Assembly (NCBI GenBank): GCA_036518955.1 | Contig: DATDMG010000363.1 | Location: forward strand, 1-8,935 | Source: DATDMG01 sp036518955 | Lineage (GTDB): Bacteria > Actinomycetota > Actinomycetes > Actinomycetales > Kineosporiaceae | Length of the DNA: 8,935 nucleotides | Direction: 5' to 3' | Part shown: in pieces, positions 1 through 6,181 of the stretch | How positions within the stretch are numbered: the first letter of the stretch is position 1 | Layout of the letters: each line of letters opens with the position of its first letter | The notes under the pieces: model-generated | What the model saw: only the letters and a program-made list of their open reading frames with translations | What the model was told of the DNA's origin: nothing | The model's database searches: none | Made by a program: the position numbers and the translations under genes

Positions 1-18
1 AGCCTGTAGCATTGTCGA

Positions 19-33
19 CGCCGTGACACGGCG
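19..33. repeat. Short perfect palindrome upstream of tRNA-His
   Basis: CGCCGTG at 19-25 and CACGGCG at 27-33 form a 7-bp inverted repeat around a single A. It lies 33 bases before the tRNA. It may be part of the terminator of a gene left of the window, or an operator; a one-base loop makes a simple RNA hairpin strained unless the inner pairs open. The sequence shows only the symmetry and the role is inferred. Confidence 0.4.
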
Positions 34-34
34 C

Positions 35-55
35 CGAGCCCTCGGGCCCGGCTCG
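35..55. terminator. GC-rich hairpin just before tRNA-His, possible terminator of an upstream gene
   Basis: CGAGCC at 35-40 pairs with GGCTCG at 50-55 across a nine-base loop that itself contains G/C-rich complementary bases. A short T/G-rich stretch follows (tgttgtg). This fits a U-poor actinobacterial terminator ending transcription that enters from the left, or a structure in the tRNA precursor leader. Which of the two cannot be decided without the upstream sequence. Confidence 0.35.
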
Positions 56-65
56 TGTTGTGCAT

Positions 66-142
66 GGTGGGTGTAGCTCAGCTGGTAGAGCACCTGGGTG
101 TGGTCCAGGTGGCCGCGGGTTCAAGTCCCGTCACTCACCCCA
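66..142 (+). tRNA. tRNA-His, anticodon GTG
   Basis: A full cloverleaf can be drawn by hand. The acceptor stem is GTGGGTG (67-73) with CACTCAC (132-138), including one G-T pair. The D arm is 76-91 with loop agctggta. The anticodon stem is CCTGG/CCAGG (93-97/105-109) with the seven-base loop 98-104 and anticodon GTG at 100-102. The T arm is GCGGG (115-119), loop ttcaagt, cccgt. G at 66 is the extra -1 guanosine typical of tRNA-His and faces discriminator C at 139. CCA is encoded at 140-142. The G-1:C73 pair supports histidine identity independently of the anticodon. The product decodes CAC/CAU. The downstream palindrome at 168-209 probably ends the transcript. Confidence 0.97.
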
Positions 143-167
143 TGGTTCCCCGCTTGTGTGGGGCGTA

Positions 168-209
168 ACTGTGGCCCGTGCCCCCTCCGGAGGGGGCACG
201 GGCCACAGT
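168..209 (+). terminator. Perfect 42-base palindrome, probable tRNA-His terminator
   Basis: The sequence from 168 to 209 is a perfect inverted repeat: 21-base arms meet between 188 and 189, starting ACTGTGGCCCG and ending CGGGCCACAGT. As RNA it folds into a very stable hairpin with a small loop around TCCGGA. No T-tract follows, which is usual for actinobacterial terminators. It starts 26 bases after the tRNA CCA end, so it most likely terminates and protects the 3' end of the tRNA transcript. Being symmetric, it could act in both directions. Confidence 0.75.
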
Positions 210-523
210 GCGTTTCGGCGTCACCCCGTTCAACGGGGCCCGCCTGTGACGCAGGTCTTGCGCGGGGCAACTGCGCCCGTGGGGTGGCACGTGACGGTTC
301 GCCGTGTCCGAACAGGCACGACACCCAAGAACACGACATGCCCCCAGACGAGATGAGCTACCGCCGGATCCAGCGGCGTCGCAGCCGAGAGCGCCAGGAT
401 CGTCATGAGGCCGACCACAGGTCGAGCGAAGCACCAGAGTGTCCGGCCCGATGATCAAGCGCGCATGCAACCGAGTACATCGCCGTTCGAGCACGGCCCG
501 CTGGGACAGCGCGCAAGACTGGT
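210..523. other. Gene-free stretch between tRNA terminator and hydrolase gene
   Basis: About 310 bases with no reading frame that I can tie to a protein family and no clear promoter. Frames open here in both directions give arginine-, proline- and cysteine-rich translations typical of antisense or out-of-frame high-GC DNA. It presumably holds the promoter for the hydrolase gene, but no convincing -35/-10 pair was visible. Confidence 0.5.
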
Positions 524-1378
524 GTGGTGACGGTTTCCGGTCAGCTCCTAGGCCTCTGGCGGCGGGGCGGTCTCCTGATGATCGTCGTCGTCACCGCCGC
601 CTGTTCGGGGTCTCAAGGGGCGGCGACGCCGTCTTCGAGCGAGAGACCCGCCACGGTGATGACTTCCGCTCTGTCCACGTCGAGCACTCCTGGGGGCGGC
701 GCCGGGACGCTGCAGGGAATCGCCGCGACCTCGGCGCTCGGGGACTCCGTCCCGTACGGAACGGCCTGCGACTGCACGCCGTACCCGCAGCTGGTCGGTG
801 CCGACCTCGCGCGTGTGACCGGGCACCCGGTGGAGACGGCGAACGACGCAGTCGCCGGCTTCACCAGTGGTGATGTCCTCACGCAGGTCCGGTCGGACAC
901 CTCCGCGGCCGAGCACATCCGGAAGAGCCAGGCGGTCACCCTCGAGGTCGGCGCCAACGACGTCGCCTACTCCACGGCGTGTGCGACCGAGATCGCCTGC
1001 TACGAACAGAAGCTGCCCGAACTGCAGAGCAACCTCGACGCCACCCTCGCCCGCATCCGTGAGCTGGCAGGTGGGGACCACGTCGCGGTGGTGCTGTTGG
1101 ACTACTGGAGCGTCTGGCTGGGTGGCCGGTACGCGACTGCACAAGGCCCCGGATATGTCGATGCAGCCTCGGCCGTCACGTCCGAGGTGAACGGCCTGAT
1201 CCGCGAGACGGCTCGTAGGACGGGCTGCTTGTACGTCGACCTGCGCACTGCCTTCCGTGGCCCGGATGACGCTTGGGACGAGACCCACCTCCTCGCGCCC
1301 GACGGTGACCACCCGAACGCGGCTGGTCACCAGAGGATCGCGGAGGCAGTCGCCGAGACGGTGCGTCCGGAGCAGTAG
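524..1378 (+). CDS. Secreted SGNH/GDSL-family hydrolase, probable lipoprotein
   Basis: The 284-residue product carries the SGNH esterase blocks in order: ALGDSVPYG with nucleophile Ser75 (block I), Asn107 to Gly112 in NDAVAGFTS (block II), GAND at 143-146 (block III), and Asp260/His263 in DGDHPN (block V). These predict a serine hydrolase acting on esters; the substrate cannot be told. The N-terminus has Arg13-Arg14, a hydrophobic stretch (about 17-26) and a lipobox-like VTAAC with Cys27, then a Ser/Thr/Gly-rich linker to about residue 65. That points to export and lipid anchoring. Five further cysteines (82, 84, 153, 159, 235) suit disulfides outside the cell. GTG at 524 or 527 is chosen because ATG 578 would leave too short a signal peptide; no clear ribosome binding site precedes it. 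The gene stands alone and converges on the DUF1269-like gene. The family call is strong, the anchoring less so. Confidence 0.88.
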   Translation: MVTVSGQLLGLWRRGGLLMIVVVTAACSGSQGAATPSSSERPATVMTSALSTSSTPGGGAGTLQGIAATSALGDSVPYGTACDCTPYPQLVGADLARVTGHPVETANDAVAGFTSGDVLTQVRSDTSAAEHIRKSQAVTLEVGANDVAYSTACATEIACYEQKLPELQSNLDATLARIRELAGGDHVAVVLLDYWSVWLGGRYATAQGPGYVDAASAVTSEVNGLIRETARRTGCLYVDLRTAFRGPDDAWDETHLLAPDGDHPNAAGHQRIAEAVAETVRPEQ

Positions 1379-1443
1379 GTAGCGGCCACACTGCCCGTTC
1401 GAACCGATCCTCGTCTCGCCTCCGTGGTGGAAGCGCCCGCTGA

Positions 1444-2046
1444 CTACTGTTCCTCGCCGCCCTTGGGTCCGGCGGCCTGCTCTTCGGCCTTTTCGGCTTC
1501 CTTGGCGGCAGCCTTGACGTCCTTGGCGACAACATCGTCAATGGCGGTCATGACGATCGCGTTGGCCATCTGAAGGGCTTGCCGGAGTTCGACGGCTGCA
1601 GGGTCAGAGACCAAGGCCACGATGCCGGAATGACCCGGCTCGATCGCGGGCTCAAGCTCGTCCGCCAGCTCGTGCCGATGGTGCAGCTGTCCCACCTTGC
1701 CGGCCGCAGCCCCGGCTGCCCCCAACACCGCCGCGCTCCCGAGGATCGACGGGGGGAAGATGAGTCCGAGGGCTGCGCCTCCAACGACTCCCCAGGTGAG
1801 GCCGCGACGGGTTGTGTGGTCGGTGGCGCGCTGTACTTCGAGCTTTCCGTCCGTCTCGCGTTTCACCACGATGACGCCCTCGATCTCGACGTGTCGGCCG
1901 TCCTCCGCCTCCTTGAGGGCGGCGTAGGCCTCCTGCGCACTGGACGTGTCTGCGAAGTCGGCGATCAGCAGGGTGTATGCGCCATCTGACACGGCGCCGA
2001 CGACCGTGACCGGGGGTTCCGCATCCTTACTGACGTCTTCTGACAT
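1444..2046 (-). CDS. DUF1269-like membrane protein
   Basis: The 200-residue protein has the layout of DUF1269 proteins. An N-terminal alpha/beta region (about 20-75, with TLLIADFADTSSAQEAYAAL and a GVIVVKRETDGKLEV strand pair) is followed by a Gly/Ala-rich hydrophobic hairpin (about 82-118). A second alpha/beta segment has GHSGIVALVSDPAAVELRQAL (138-158 region), and the tail is charged and Ala/Glu/Lys-rich. The function of this family is not established. ATG at 2046 is chosen over an upstream in-frame start because GAGGAG lies six bases before it on the minus strand. An inverted repeat sits 24 bases upstream of the start, within or near the leader. The gene converges on the hydrolase, with 65 bases between stops and no strong terminator there. 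Confidence 0.8.
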   Translation of the reverse strand: MSEDVSKDAEPPVTVVGAVSDGAYTLLIADFADTSSAQEAYAALKEAEDGRHVEIEGVIVVKRETDGKLEVQRATDHTTRRGLTWGVVGGAALGLIFPPSILGSAAVLGAAGAAAGKVGQLHHRHELADELEPAIEPGHSGIVALVSDPAAVELRQALQMANAIVMTAIDDVVAKDVKAAAKEAEKAEEQAAGPKGGEEQ

Positions 2047-2352
2047 GGGCGTCTCCTCATCAGAGAAGAGTTCGGCGCGGGCGCCGAACACGTGCTGCTA
2101 GGCATTCCGCACGCTACTCCTTGCCTCCGGCGGGCGATGCCCTCTTGAGAATCACACGTCGCTCAGTCAGACGGCGACCCAACGGGACGGCCACACGGGT
2201 CAGAGACCAACAGCGCGGGGTTCTCCGCACGAGGGTTTACCGGATGTGCCGCGGGTGGTGCGTGCATCGGCCCGGGGCATGAGAGGTGGTTCAACCCGGG
2301 ATCAACCCTGGCTCGGACGACGCGGAGGGTGCGTGCCGCGCAGCCTTGCGGC
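2047..2352. other. Divergent intergenic region between the DUF1269-like gene and the membrane-protein gene
   Basis: About 306 bases separate the two chosen starts. The left end holds the minus-strand ribosome binding site and the inverted repeat at 2070-2089. The right end holds GGAGG at 2324-2328, which abuts an in-frame GTG at 2329. The region should contain promoters for both directions. I found no convincing standard promoter, and I see no gene here. Confidence 0.5.
2070..2089 (-). promoter_or_regulatory. Inverted repeat in the leader of the DUF1269-like gene
   Basis: GTTCGGCGC at 2070-2078 and GCGCCGAAC at 2081-2089 are perfect 9-base arms around two G residues. The repeat ends 23 bases before the ATG at 2046 and just upstream of its GAGGAG. 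It could be a repressor operator or a hairpin in the 5' leader; the two-base centre favours a protein-binding DNA palindrome. The symmetry is seen; the regulatory role is inferred. Confidence 0.5.
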
Positions 2353-2880
2353 ATGGCTCTCAGCGACTACCTCATCAACGCGGTCTTCCTTCTCGTCGTG
2401 CTTCGCCAAGCCCGGGAGCGGCGCCTGGACGCGCGAAGCATCATCGCTCCGATGGCCCTCGTGGTCTTCGTTGCCACCCACTATGTCCACACCATCCCCA
2501 CCGGCGGCTCCGACCTCGCCCTCGTCCTCGTGCTGACCCTTCTGGGCCTCGCTCTGGGGGTCTGGTGCGGCTACGCCACGTACGTGCGCGCGGCCGCCGA
2601 CGGCACCCGGTTCGCGCGGGTGGGTCCCGTCGCGGCGACCCTGCTTCTGGTCGGCATCAGCGCCCGGCTGGTCTTCGTGTTCGCCCTCGAGCACGGCGCC
2701 GGCCCGGCTATCCGCGACTTCAGCATCGCCCACCAGATCAGCGCGGCCGCCTGGCCGCTCGCCCTGGTCTCCATGGCGCTGTGCGAGGTCACCGCGCGGC
2801 TGATCATCGTCCAGTTCCGCGGGAAGCGACTCGCGCCGCGGTCCGCGGTCGGCGTCCCTGTGTCCAGCCCCCACGCCTGA
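2353..2880 (+). CDS. Small polytopic membrane protein of unknown function
   Basis: The 175-residue product is strongly hydrophobic, with about five membrane-spanning stretches near residues 5-18, 29-47, 53-73, 89-112 and 127-150. Positive clusters lie between them (RQARERRLDAR at 18-28, and RGKRLAPR near the C-terminus), suggesting inner-membrane placement with those segments inside. I do not recognise a family with confidence; a distant resemblance to CcdC/DUF1453-type proteins is possible. The start is uncertain. ATG 2353 begins directly before the first hydrophobic helix but lacks a close ribosome binding site, while GTG 2329 would add eight residues with GGAGG directly touching it. The gene ends 130 bases before the sensor kinase in the same direction, so it might supply or modulate the kinase's signal, but that is inference from position only. 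Confidence 0.7.
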   Translation: MALSDYLINAVFLLVVLRQARERRLDARSIIAPMALVVFVATHYVHTIPTGGSDLALVLVLTLLGLALGVWCGYATYVRAAADGTRFARVGPVAATLLLVGISARLVFVFALEHGAGPAIRDFSIAHQISAAAWPLALVSMALCEVTARLIIVQFRGKRLAPRSAVGVPVSSPHA

Positions 2881-2905
2881 CCTGTCCCTTCTCTCCTCCG
2901 GAGAT

Positions 2906-2941
2906 CCTCCTCGGGCTCTCGCCTACGCGGGCCCGAGGAGG
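2906..2941 (+). terminator. Hairpin between membrane protein and kinase: terminator or leader switch
   Basis: CCTCCTCGGGC (2906-2916) pairs perfectly with GCCCGAGGAGG (2931-2941) over a 14-base loop, starting 25 bases after the membrane-protein stop. Position and strength fit a terminator. The right arm, however, is also a near-perfect Shine-Dalgarno (AGGAGG, 2936-2941) four bases before ATG 2946. The hairpin would therefore hide that site, and a leader-control role is also possible. Confidence 0.6.
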
Positions 2942-2945
2942 TTCC

Positions 2946-2957
2946 ATGGAGACGTAG
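2946..2957 (+). other. Three-codon ORF (Met-Glu-Thr-stop) behind a hidden ribosome binding site
   Basis: ATG GAG ACG TAG follows AGGAGG (2936-2941) with a four-base gap, 53 bases before the kinase start. Such minimal ORFs can hold ribosomes in a leader and influence downstream structure. It may equally be chance, or the remnant of a lost start. No product of interest is expected from it. Confidence 0.3.
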
Positions 2958-2998
2958 GCACCCTCCCGGACCACCCCGGCCCGCGGCCCCCGGCCAGC

Positions 2999-3005
2999 GA
3001 GGTGA
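2999..3005 (+). promoter_or_regulatory. Ribosome binding site deciding the kinase start
   Basis: GAGGTGA lies five bases before ATG 3011. It overlaps the competing GTG at 3002, which has no such site of its own. This makes ATG the better start. Confidence 0.65.
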
Positions 3006-3010
3006 CGAAC

Positions 3011-4240
3011 ATGACGACACGCGCAGGAAGCCCCGGGAGCAGAACCCGGCAGGCCCATGCCGCCGCGCACGAACGACTGCGCCGCCAGCGTGACCTGCTC
3101 CGACCGCTCGGGTGGGCCGTGATCGCGGTGGTCGCCGCCACCGCCCTGACGACCCCGACGACACCTGGCCTGAGCGGCGCCCCCGCCGGCGTGCCGCTGG
3201 CGGTTGGCGCGTATGCCGCGATGACCGTGGTCGCGATCAGCGACCGGTTCCCCGACCGCTCGCGCGCGCTCAAGGTTGCCGTCATCGCCGCGATGGGCGC
3301 CGCCGGGGTCGCCCTCGTCGCCCTCCAGCCGCGCGGCGCCACCGGGCTTGCGGTCGGCGCCGCGGTGTGGATGGCGATGACGCGTCTGCCGCTCACCCTC
3401 GGCGTCGTGGTGGCCCTGGCGCTCACCGCCGGGCAGGACCTCGCCGCGCTGGGCGGCGGCGCGACGACCGCAGCCGTGCTGGCCGCCACCCTCCTCAACG
3501 CCCTGCTCGGACTGGTCGCCTACGTCGTCAGCGCCGCGCGCGCAGCCCAGGACCGGACCGAGCTCCTCCTCGCCCAGCTCGCTGACGCCCGCGACGAGCA
3601 GGCACGCGCCGCGGCCCTGGCCGAACGCGGCCGGATCGCCGCCGAGCTGCACGACGTGCTGGCCCACTGCCTCTCCGGCGCCGCGATCCAGCTGCAGGGG
3701 GCCCGGGTCCTCGCCACCCGCGAACCCACCAGCGCCCGGGTCCGGGAGGCGATCCAGCGGGCCAGCGACCTGGTCAACGACGGCCTCGCGAACGCCCGCG
3801 CGGCGGTCGGCGCCCTACGCGGGGAACCACTGCCCGGAACCGCCGACCTCGACCGCCTCCTCGCCGGCTTCCGGCGCGACTTCCTCGTGCCGGCGTCGCT
3901 GACCGTCCACGGCCACCCCCGCCCTCTGCCCGCCGAGACAGACCTGCTCCTCTACCGCGCGGCCCAGGAAGCGCTGACCAACATCGCCCGGTACGCCCCC
4001 GGAGCCCCCACCGTCGTGTCGCTGCACTACAACAGCGGCAGCACTCGCCTGACGGTGCAGAACCAGGCCCCGGAACCTCACCCGTCTGACCCATCGCTCT
4101 CGACTTCGCCCGCACTGAAGACGGTCGGCGGCGGCCACGGACTCGCCGGGCTGAGCGAACGCCTCGAACAGGTCGGCGGCAGCCTGCACGCCGGACCCCG
4201 CCTGGACGGGTGGCAGGTCGACGTGGAGGTGCCGACATGA
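3011..4240 (+). CDS. NarL/DesK-type sensor histidine kinase
   Basis: The 409-residue protein is a membrane sensor kinase. About five hydrophobic segments lie near 34-46, 61-77, 86-104, 112-140 and 153-174, with almost no extracytoplasmic domain, so it probably senses something in or at the membrane. A short coiled segment (about 175-205) leads to the HisKA_3 domain, with phospho-acceptor His214 in ERGRIAAELHDVLAHCLSG. The HATPase domain has the N-box (Glu320, Asn324 in RAAQEALTNIARYA) and G-box GGGHGLAGL at 373-381. The middle ATP-lid motif reads QNQAP rather than a D-G-G form, which I recall as common in actinobacterial members. ATG 3011 is preferred to GTG 3002 because GAGGTGA at 2999-3005 is a good ribosome binding site for it. 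Its stop overlaps the regulator start (ATGA), implying coupled translation. The stimulus is unknown. Confidence 0.93.
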   Translation: MTTRAGSPGSRTRQAHAAAHERLRRQRDLLRPLGWAVIAVVAATALTTPTTPGLSGAPAGVPLAVGAYAAMTVVAISDRFPDRSRALKVAVIAAMGAAGVALVALQPRGATGLAVGAAVWMAMTRLPLTLGVVVALALTAGQDLAALGGGATTAAVLAATLLNALLGLVAYVVSAARAAQDRTELLLAQLADARDEQARAAALAERGRIAAELHDVLAHCLSGAAIQLQGARVLATREPTSARVREAIQRASDLVNDGLANARAAVGALRGEPLPGTADLDRLLAGFRRDFLVPASLTVHGHPRPLPAETDLLLYRAAQEALTNIARYAPGAPTVVSLHYNSGSTRLTVQNQAPEPHPSDPSLSTSPALKTVGGGHGLAGLSERLEQVGGSLHAGPRLDGWQVDVEVPT

Positions 4241-4899
4241 CCAACCCCTTGCGGGTCATCGTCGCCGACGACCAACGCGTCGTACGCGAGGGCCTGGCCA
4301 TGCTCATCGGCCTGCTCGACGGCATCGAGGTCGTCGCCACCGCCACCGACGGTCTCGACGCCGTCGAACAGGCACTGCTGCACCGGCCCGACGTCGTGGT
4401 GATGGACCTGCGGATGCCCCGCCTGGACGGGGTCCAGGCCACCGCCCGAATCCGTTCCGAGCTGCCGCAAACCCAGGTACTCGTCCTGACGACGTACCTC
4501 GACGACGACGCCCTGTTCCCGGCGCTGCGGGCCGGAGCGCTCGGCTACCTCACCAAGAACGCCAGCGCGGAGCAGATCGAGCAGGCCGTGTCCGCCGTGG
4601 CCCGCGGCGAGACCCACCTCGCCGCGCAGGTCCAGCAGCGTCTCGTGGACGCCACCCTGGACGCGAACGAAACGGCCGGAGGGAAGGCCTCCACCGCGGG
4701 TTTGCCCGACGGGCTCTCCCCCCGCGAGGCCGAAGTGCTCGCCCTCATCGCCGCCGGCCTGTCCAACACCGAAATCGCCAGGCGCCTCGTGCTGAGCAAC
4801 GCCACCGTCAAGACCCACATCACCCACATCTTCGCCAAGATCGGCGCCCGCGACCGCGCCCAAGCCGTCCACTACGCCTACGACCACCGCCTGACCTGA
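4237..4899 (+). CDS. LuxR/NarL-family response regulator
   Basis: The 220-residue protein has a receiver domain (about 5-120) and a C-terminal LuxR helix-turn-helix (about 158-218). Receiver residues are all present: acidic pair Asp11-Asp12, phospho-acceptor Asp57 in VVMDLRMP, Thr85/Thr86, and Lys107 in YLTKNA. The DNA-binding part reads LSPREAEVLALIAAGLSNTEIARRL and then NATVKTHITHIFAKIG, the typical turn and recognition helix. An Ala/Gly/Thr-rich linker (about 139-156) joins the domains. Its ATG overlaps the kinase TGA, so the two are co-translated and almost certainly a cognate pair. Nothing in the window shows its targets; the membrane-protein gene at 2353 and its own operon are the obvious candidates by position. 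Confidence 0.95.
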   Translation: MTNPLRVIVADDQRVVREGLAMLIGLLDGIEVVATATDGLDAVEQALLHRPDVVVMDLRMPRLDGVQATARIRSELPQTQVLVLTTYLDDDALFPALRAGALGYLTKNASAEQIEQAVSAVARGETHLAAQVQQRLVDATLDANETAGGKASTAGLPDGLSPREAEVLALIAAGLSNTEIARRLVLSNATVKTHITHIFAKIGARDRAQAVHYAYDHRLT

Positions 4900-4944
4900 C
4901 CGGGAACAACCCCCTAGCAGCCAAGGGTTGCCCTACCGGTCCGG

Positions 4945-4970
4945 CGTCCGCTGCTACCCCGCTGCGGACG
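4945..4970 (+). terminator. Possible terminator hairpin after the response regulator
   Basis: CGTCCGC (4945-4951) pairs with GCGGACG (4964-4970) over a 12-base loop, 45 bases past the regulator stop. The 260-base gap to the convergent gene (4900-5159) holds nothing else that I can support. The stem is modest and there is no T-tract beyond a short ctgttg. Confidence 0.35.
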
Positions 4971-5159
4971 GCGTCCTGTTGCGTCAGGCTGAGCCGTGTC
5001 CGCTGCGGCGGCCGCGACGGCCAGGGTCAGAGCTGTGAAGGCCAGGTCTCCCTTGTTGTGGTCACGTGAACGCATACGTGTCCGTGCCCGCGCTGGACGT
5101 GCTTCTCCGGCCGCTGCCGCCCCTGCACCCGGCCAGCACCCAAGGCGGGCGGAATCGCA

Positions 5160-5762
5160 TCAGCCGGCGCTCCCTCCGCTCAGCCTGGCTACGCCTGCCC
5201 CATGATCGTCGGGACCCGGCGACCGGACAAAGATCGAGGCGTCCACCTGAGCCGCCTCGAGCGAGTTCTCGAACCCGGCCAGCGACTCGCTCACAGCCTC
5301 CGATCGGGCGGCGGCCGCAGCCACCTGCCCTAGTACCGAGTCCGCAAAGAAGGAGTGCTCCGCAGAAGCGCCAACCGAGAGGCCGTCGCTGATGCCGTGA
5401 CCTGGCCGGCGCAACATCCGCACGAGATACCCACGATCCGCTTCCTGGGCCACCACTGCTGCATGCGCCAACTCGGCAACTGCGCGGCCGATCGGCCGGT
5501 CCTCCTCCGGCAGGTCGCGACACAGGCGCAGGAACAGACGCTCCTGCTGCTCCGGCTGAAGTGTCGTGAACGCCTCCACATGAGCCTGTTCCAGCTGCTC
5601 CAGCGAGGCCATGCGCAAGAGGTACTTGTACCGGGCGATTTCGCGTGCCTGCTCGACATCGGGCTGGCGCTGTGTCGGCTCACCGGTGCGATCGGTCTTG
5701 CCGGTCTTGCCGGTCTTGCCGGTCTTGCCGGTCAGACGATCGACTCCGTCCCGGATGCTCAT
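5160..5762 (-). CDS. Uncharacterised 200-residue protein with Gly-Lys-Thr repeats
   Basis: I do not recognise a named family. Residues 12-23 are four exact Gly-Lys-Thr units (GKTGKTGKTGKT) in a basic, probably disordered N-terminus. Residues about 36-87 form a charged helical region (EIARYKYLLRMASLEQLEQAHVEAFT is its core, interrupted only by short turns). A second helical part lies around 90-118. The rest, with HSFFADSVLGQVAAAAA near 136-152, is weakly hydrophobic and amphipathic; the tail is Gly/Ser-rich. There is no signal peptide or clear transmembrane helix. ATG 5762 is chosen because GAGGGGGAAG lies just upstream on the minus strand; a longer frame to 6008 adds an arginine- and proline-rich stretch without support. 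It is divergent from the peroxidase cluster across 469 bases. The gene is probably real because its helices have ordinary composition and the start is well placed. Confidence 0.7.
   Translation of the reverse strand: MSIRDGVDRLTGKTGKTGKTGKTDRTGEPTQRQPDVEQAREIARYKYLLRMASLEQLEQAHVEAFTTLQPEQQERLFLRLCRDLPEEDRPIGRAVAELAHAAVVAQEADRGYLVRMLRRPGHGISDGLSVGASAEHSFFADSVLGQVAAAAARSEAVSESLAGFENSLEAAQVDASIFVRSPGPDDHGAGVARLSGGSAG
5694..5729. repeat. Four exact 9-bp tandem repeats (ggtcttgcc)
   Basis: The unit ggtcttgcc is repeated at 5694, 5703, 5712 and 5721 with no mismatch, and a fifth partial copy (ggtc) begins at 5730. It lies inside the minus-strand gene, where each unit encodes Gly-Lys-Thr in frame, so copy-number change would not shift the frame. 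Perfect identity suggests recent expansion by replication slippage. Confidence 0.95.
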
Positions 5763-5843
5763 GGCCGCTTCCCCCTCGCTCGCTCCAGACCTGAGGTTGT
5801 GTGACAAGGCACCGGCGGGCTGGCCGACGCCCTGCGCTGATCC

Positions 5844-5872
5844 ACGATCCTGCGCGGCGTTCGCACGGTCAA
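5844..5872 (-). promoter_or_regulatory. Weak promoter candidate for the 200-residue protein gene
   Basis: Read on the minus strand, TTGACC (5867-5872) is followed after 17 bases by GATCGT (5844-5849). The -35 matches the housekeeping consensus well; the -10 match is poor. It would give a leader of about 75 bases before ATG 5762. Confidence 0.25.
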
Positions 5873-6165
5873 TATTCGGACGCTTCCCAGCGGGCCACCT
5901 CTCGCAGACAGAGACCGGGTCCCTTCCCTCGACCGCGGGCAGCAAACTCGAAGGCTGCGCTTCAGGAGCTCCCCTGCTGAGTCGAGGCCACACGTGCGTG
6001 ACGGTCATCGCACCGTTCGTAGTCGAGGTCGACGCCGACGTCTCAGCCGCGGCCGGGCTGCTGCGTCACGCGGCGCGGCTGCCTCGAACAAGGCCGGACC
6101 TCGATCCGGTGGAGGTGCGTGCGCTCAGGACGGGCATCTCACCCGCCGAGAGTGATGCCGGCGAA

Positions 6166-6181
6166 GTGCCCCGACGGGCAC
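6166..6181 (+). repeat. Small inverted repeat upstream of the peroxidase cluster
   Basis: GTGCCC (6166-6171) and GGGCAC (6176-6181) are 6-base arms with loop CGAC, 50 bases before ATG 6232. It could be a leader hairpin or a short operator. Sites of this size arise often by chance in DNA this rich in G and C. Confidence 0.25.

Noticed and set aside
115..142. tRNA-His 3' end as an attachment site of an integrative element
   Set aside because: I saw no second copy of the tRNA 3' end in the window and no integrase or excisionase gene.
548..1330. 260-codon minus-strand frame opposite the hydrolase gene
   Set aside because: It is the antisense shadow of the SGNH gene, is Arg/Gly/Val-rich and shows no motif.
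1379..1443. Terminator between the convergent hydrolase and DUF1269-like genes
   Set aside because: Only short complementary pieces (ccac/gtgg and GTTCGAAC) are visible; no stem strong enough to claim.
2089..2094. CACGTG palindrome near the DUF1269-like leader
   Set aside because: Six-base palindromes occur by chance at high frequency, and the same hexamer appears again near 5062 and elsewhere without pattern.
2235..2258. Possible SigB-type promoter (GTTT, 14 bases, GGGTGG) before the membrane-protein gene
   Set aside because: The -10 lacks the TAT ending of GGGTAT, and such partial matches are common in G-rich DNA.
2302..2874. 190-codon minus-strand frame opposite the membrane-protein gene
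   Set aside because: The translation is low-complexity Asp/Glu/Gly/Arg, typical of antisense high-GC DNA, and the plus strand gives clear membrane helices.
2804..3667. 287-codon minus-strand frame opposite the kinase
   Set aside because: It is antisense to a well-supported histidine kinase and Gly/Arg/His-rich with no domain.
4078..4887. 269-codon minus-strand frame opposite the response regulator
   Set aside because: It is antisense to a complete receiver/LuxR protein and spans the kinase-regulator overlap; no family features.
5694..5729. GKT repeats read as a nucleotide-binding P-loop
   Set aside because: A Walker A motif needs a GxxxxGK[ST] loop between a strand and a helix. Here the triplets are a tandem repeat in a disordered basic region with no Walker B.
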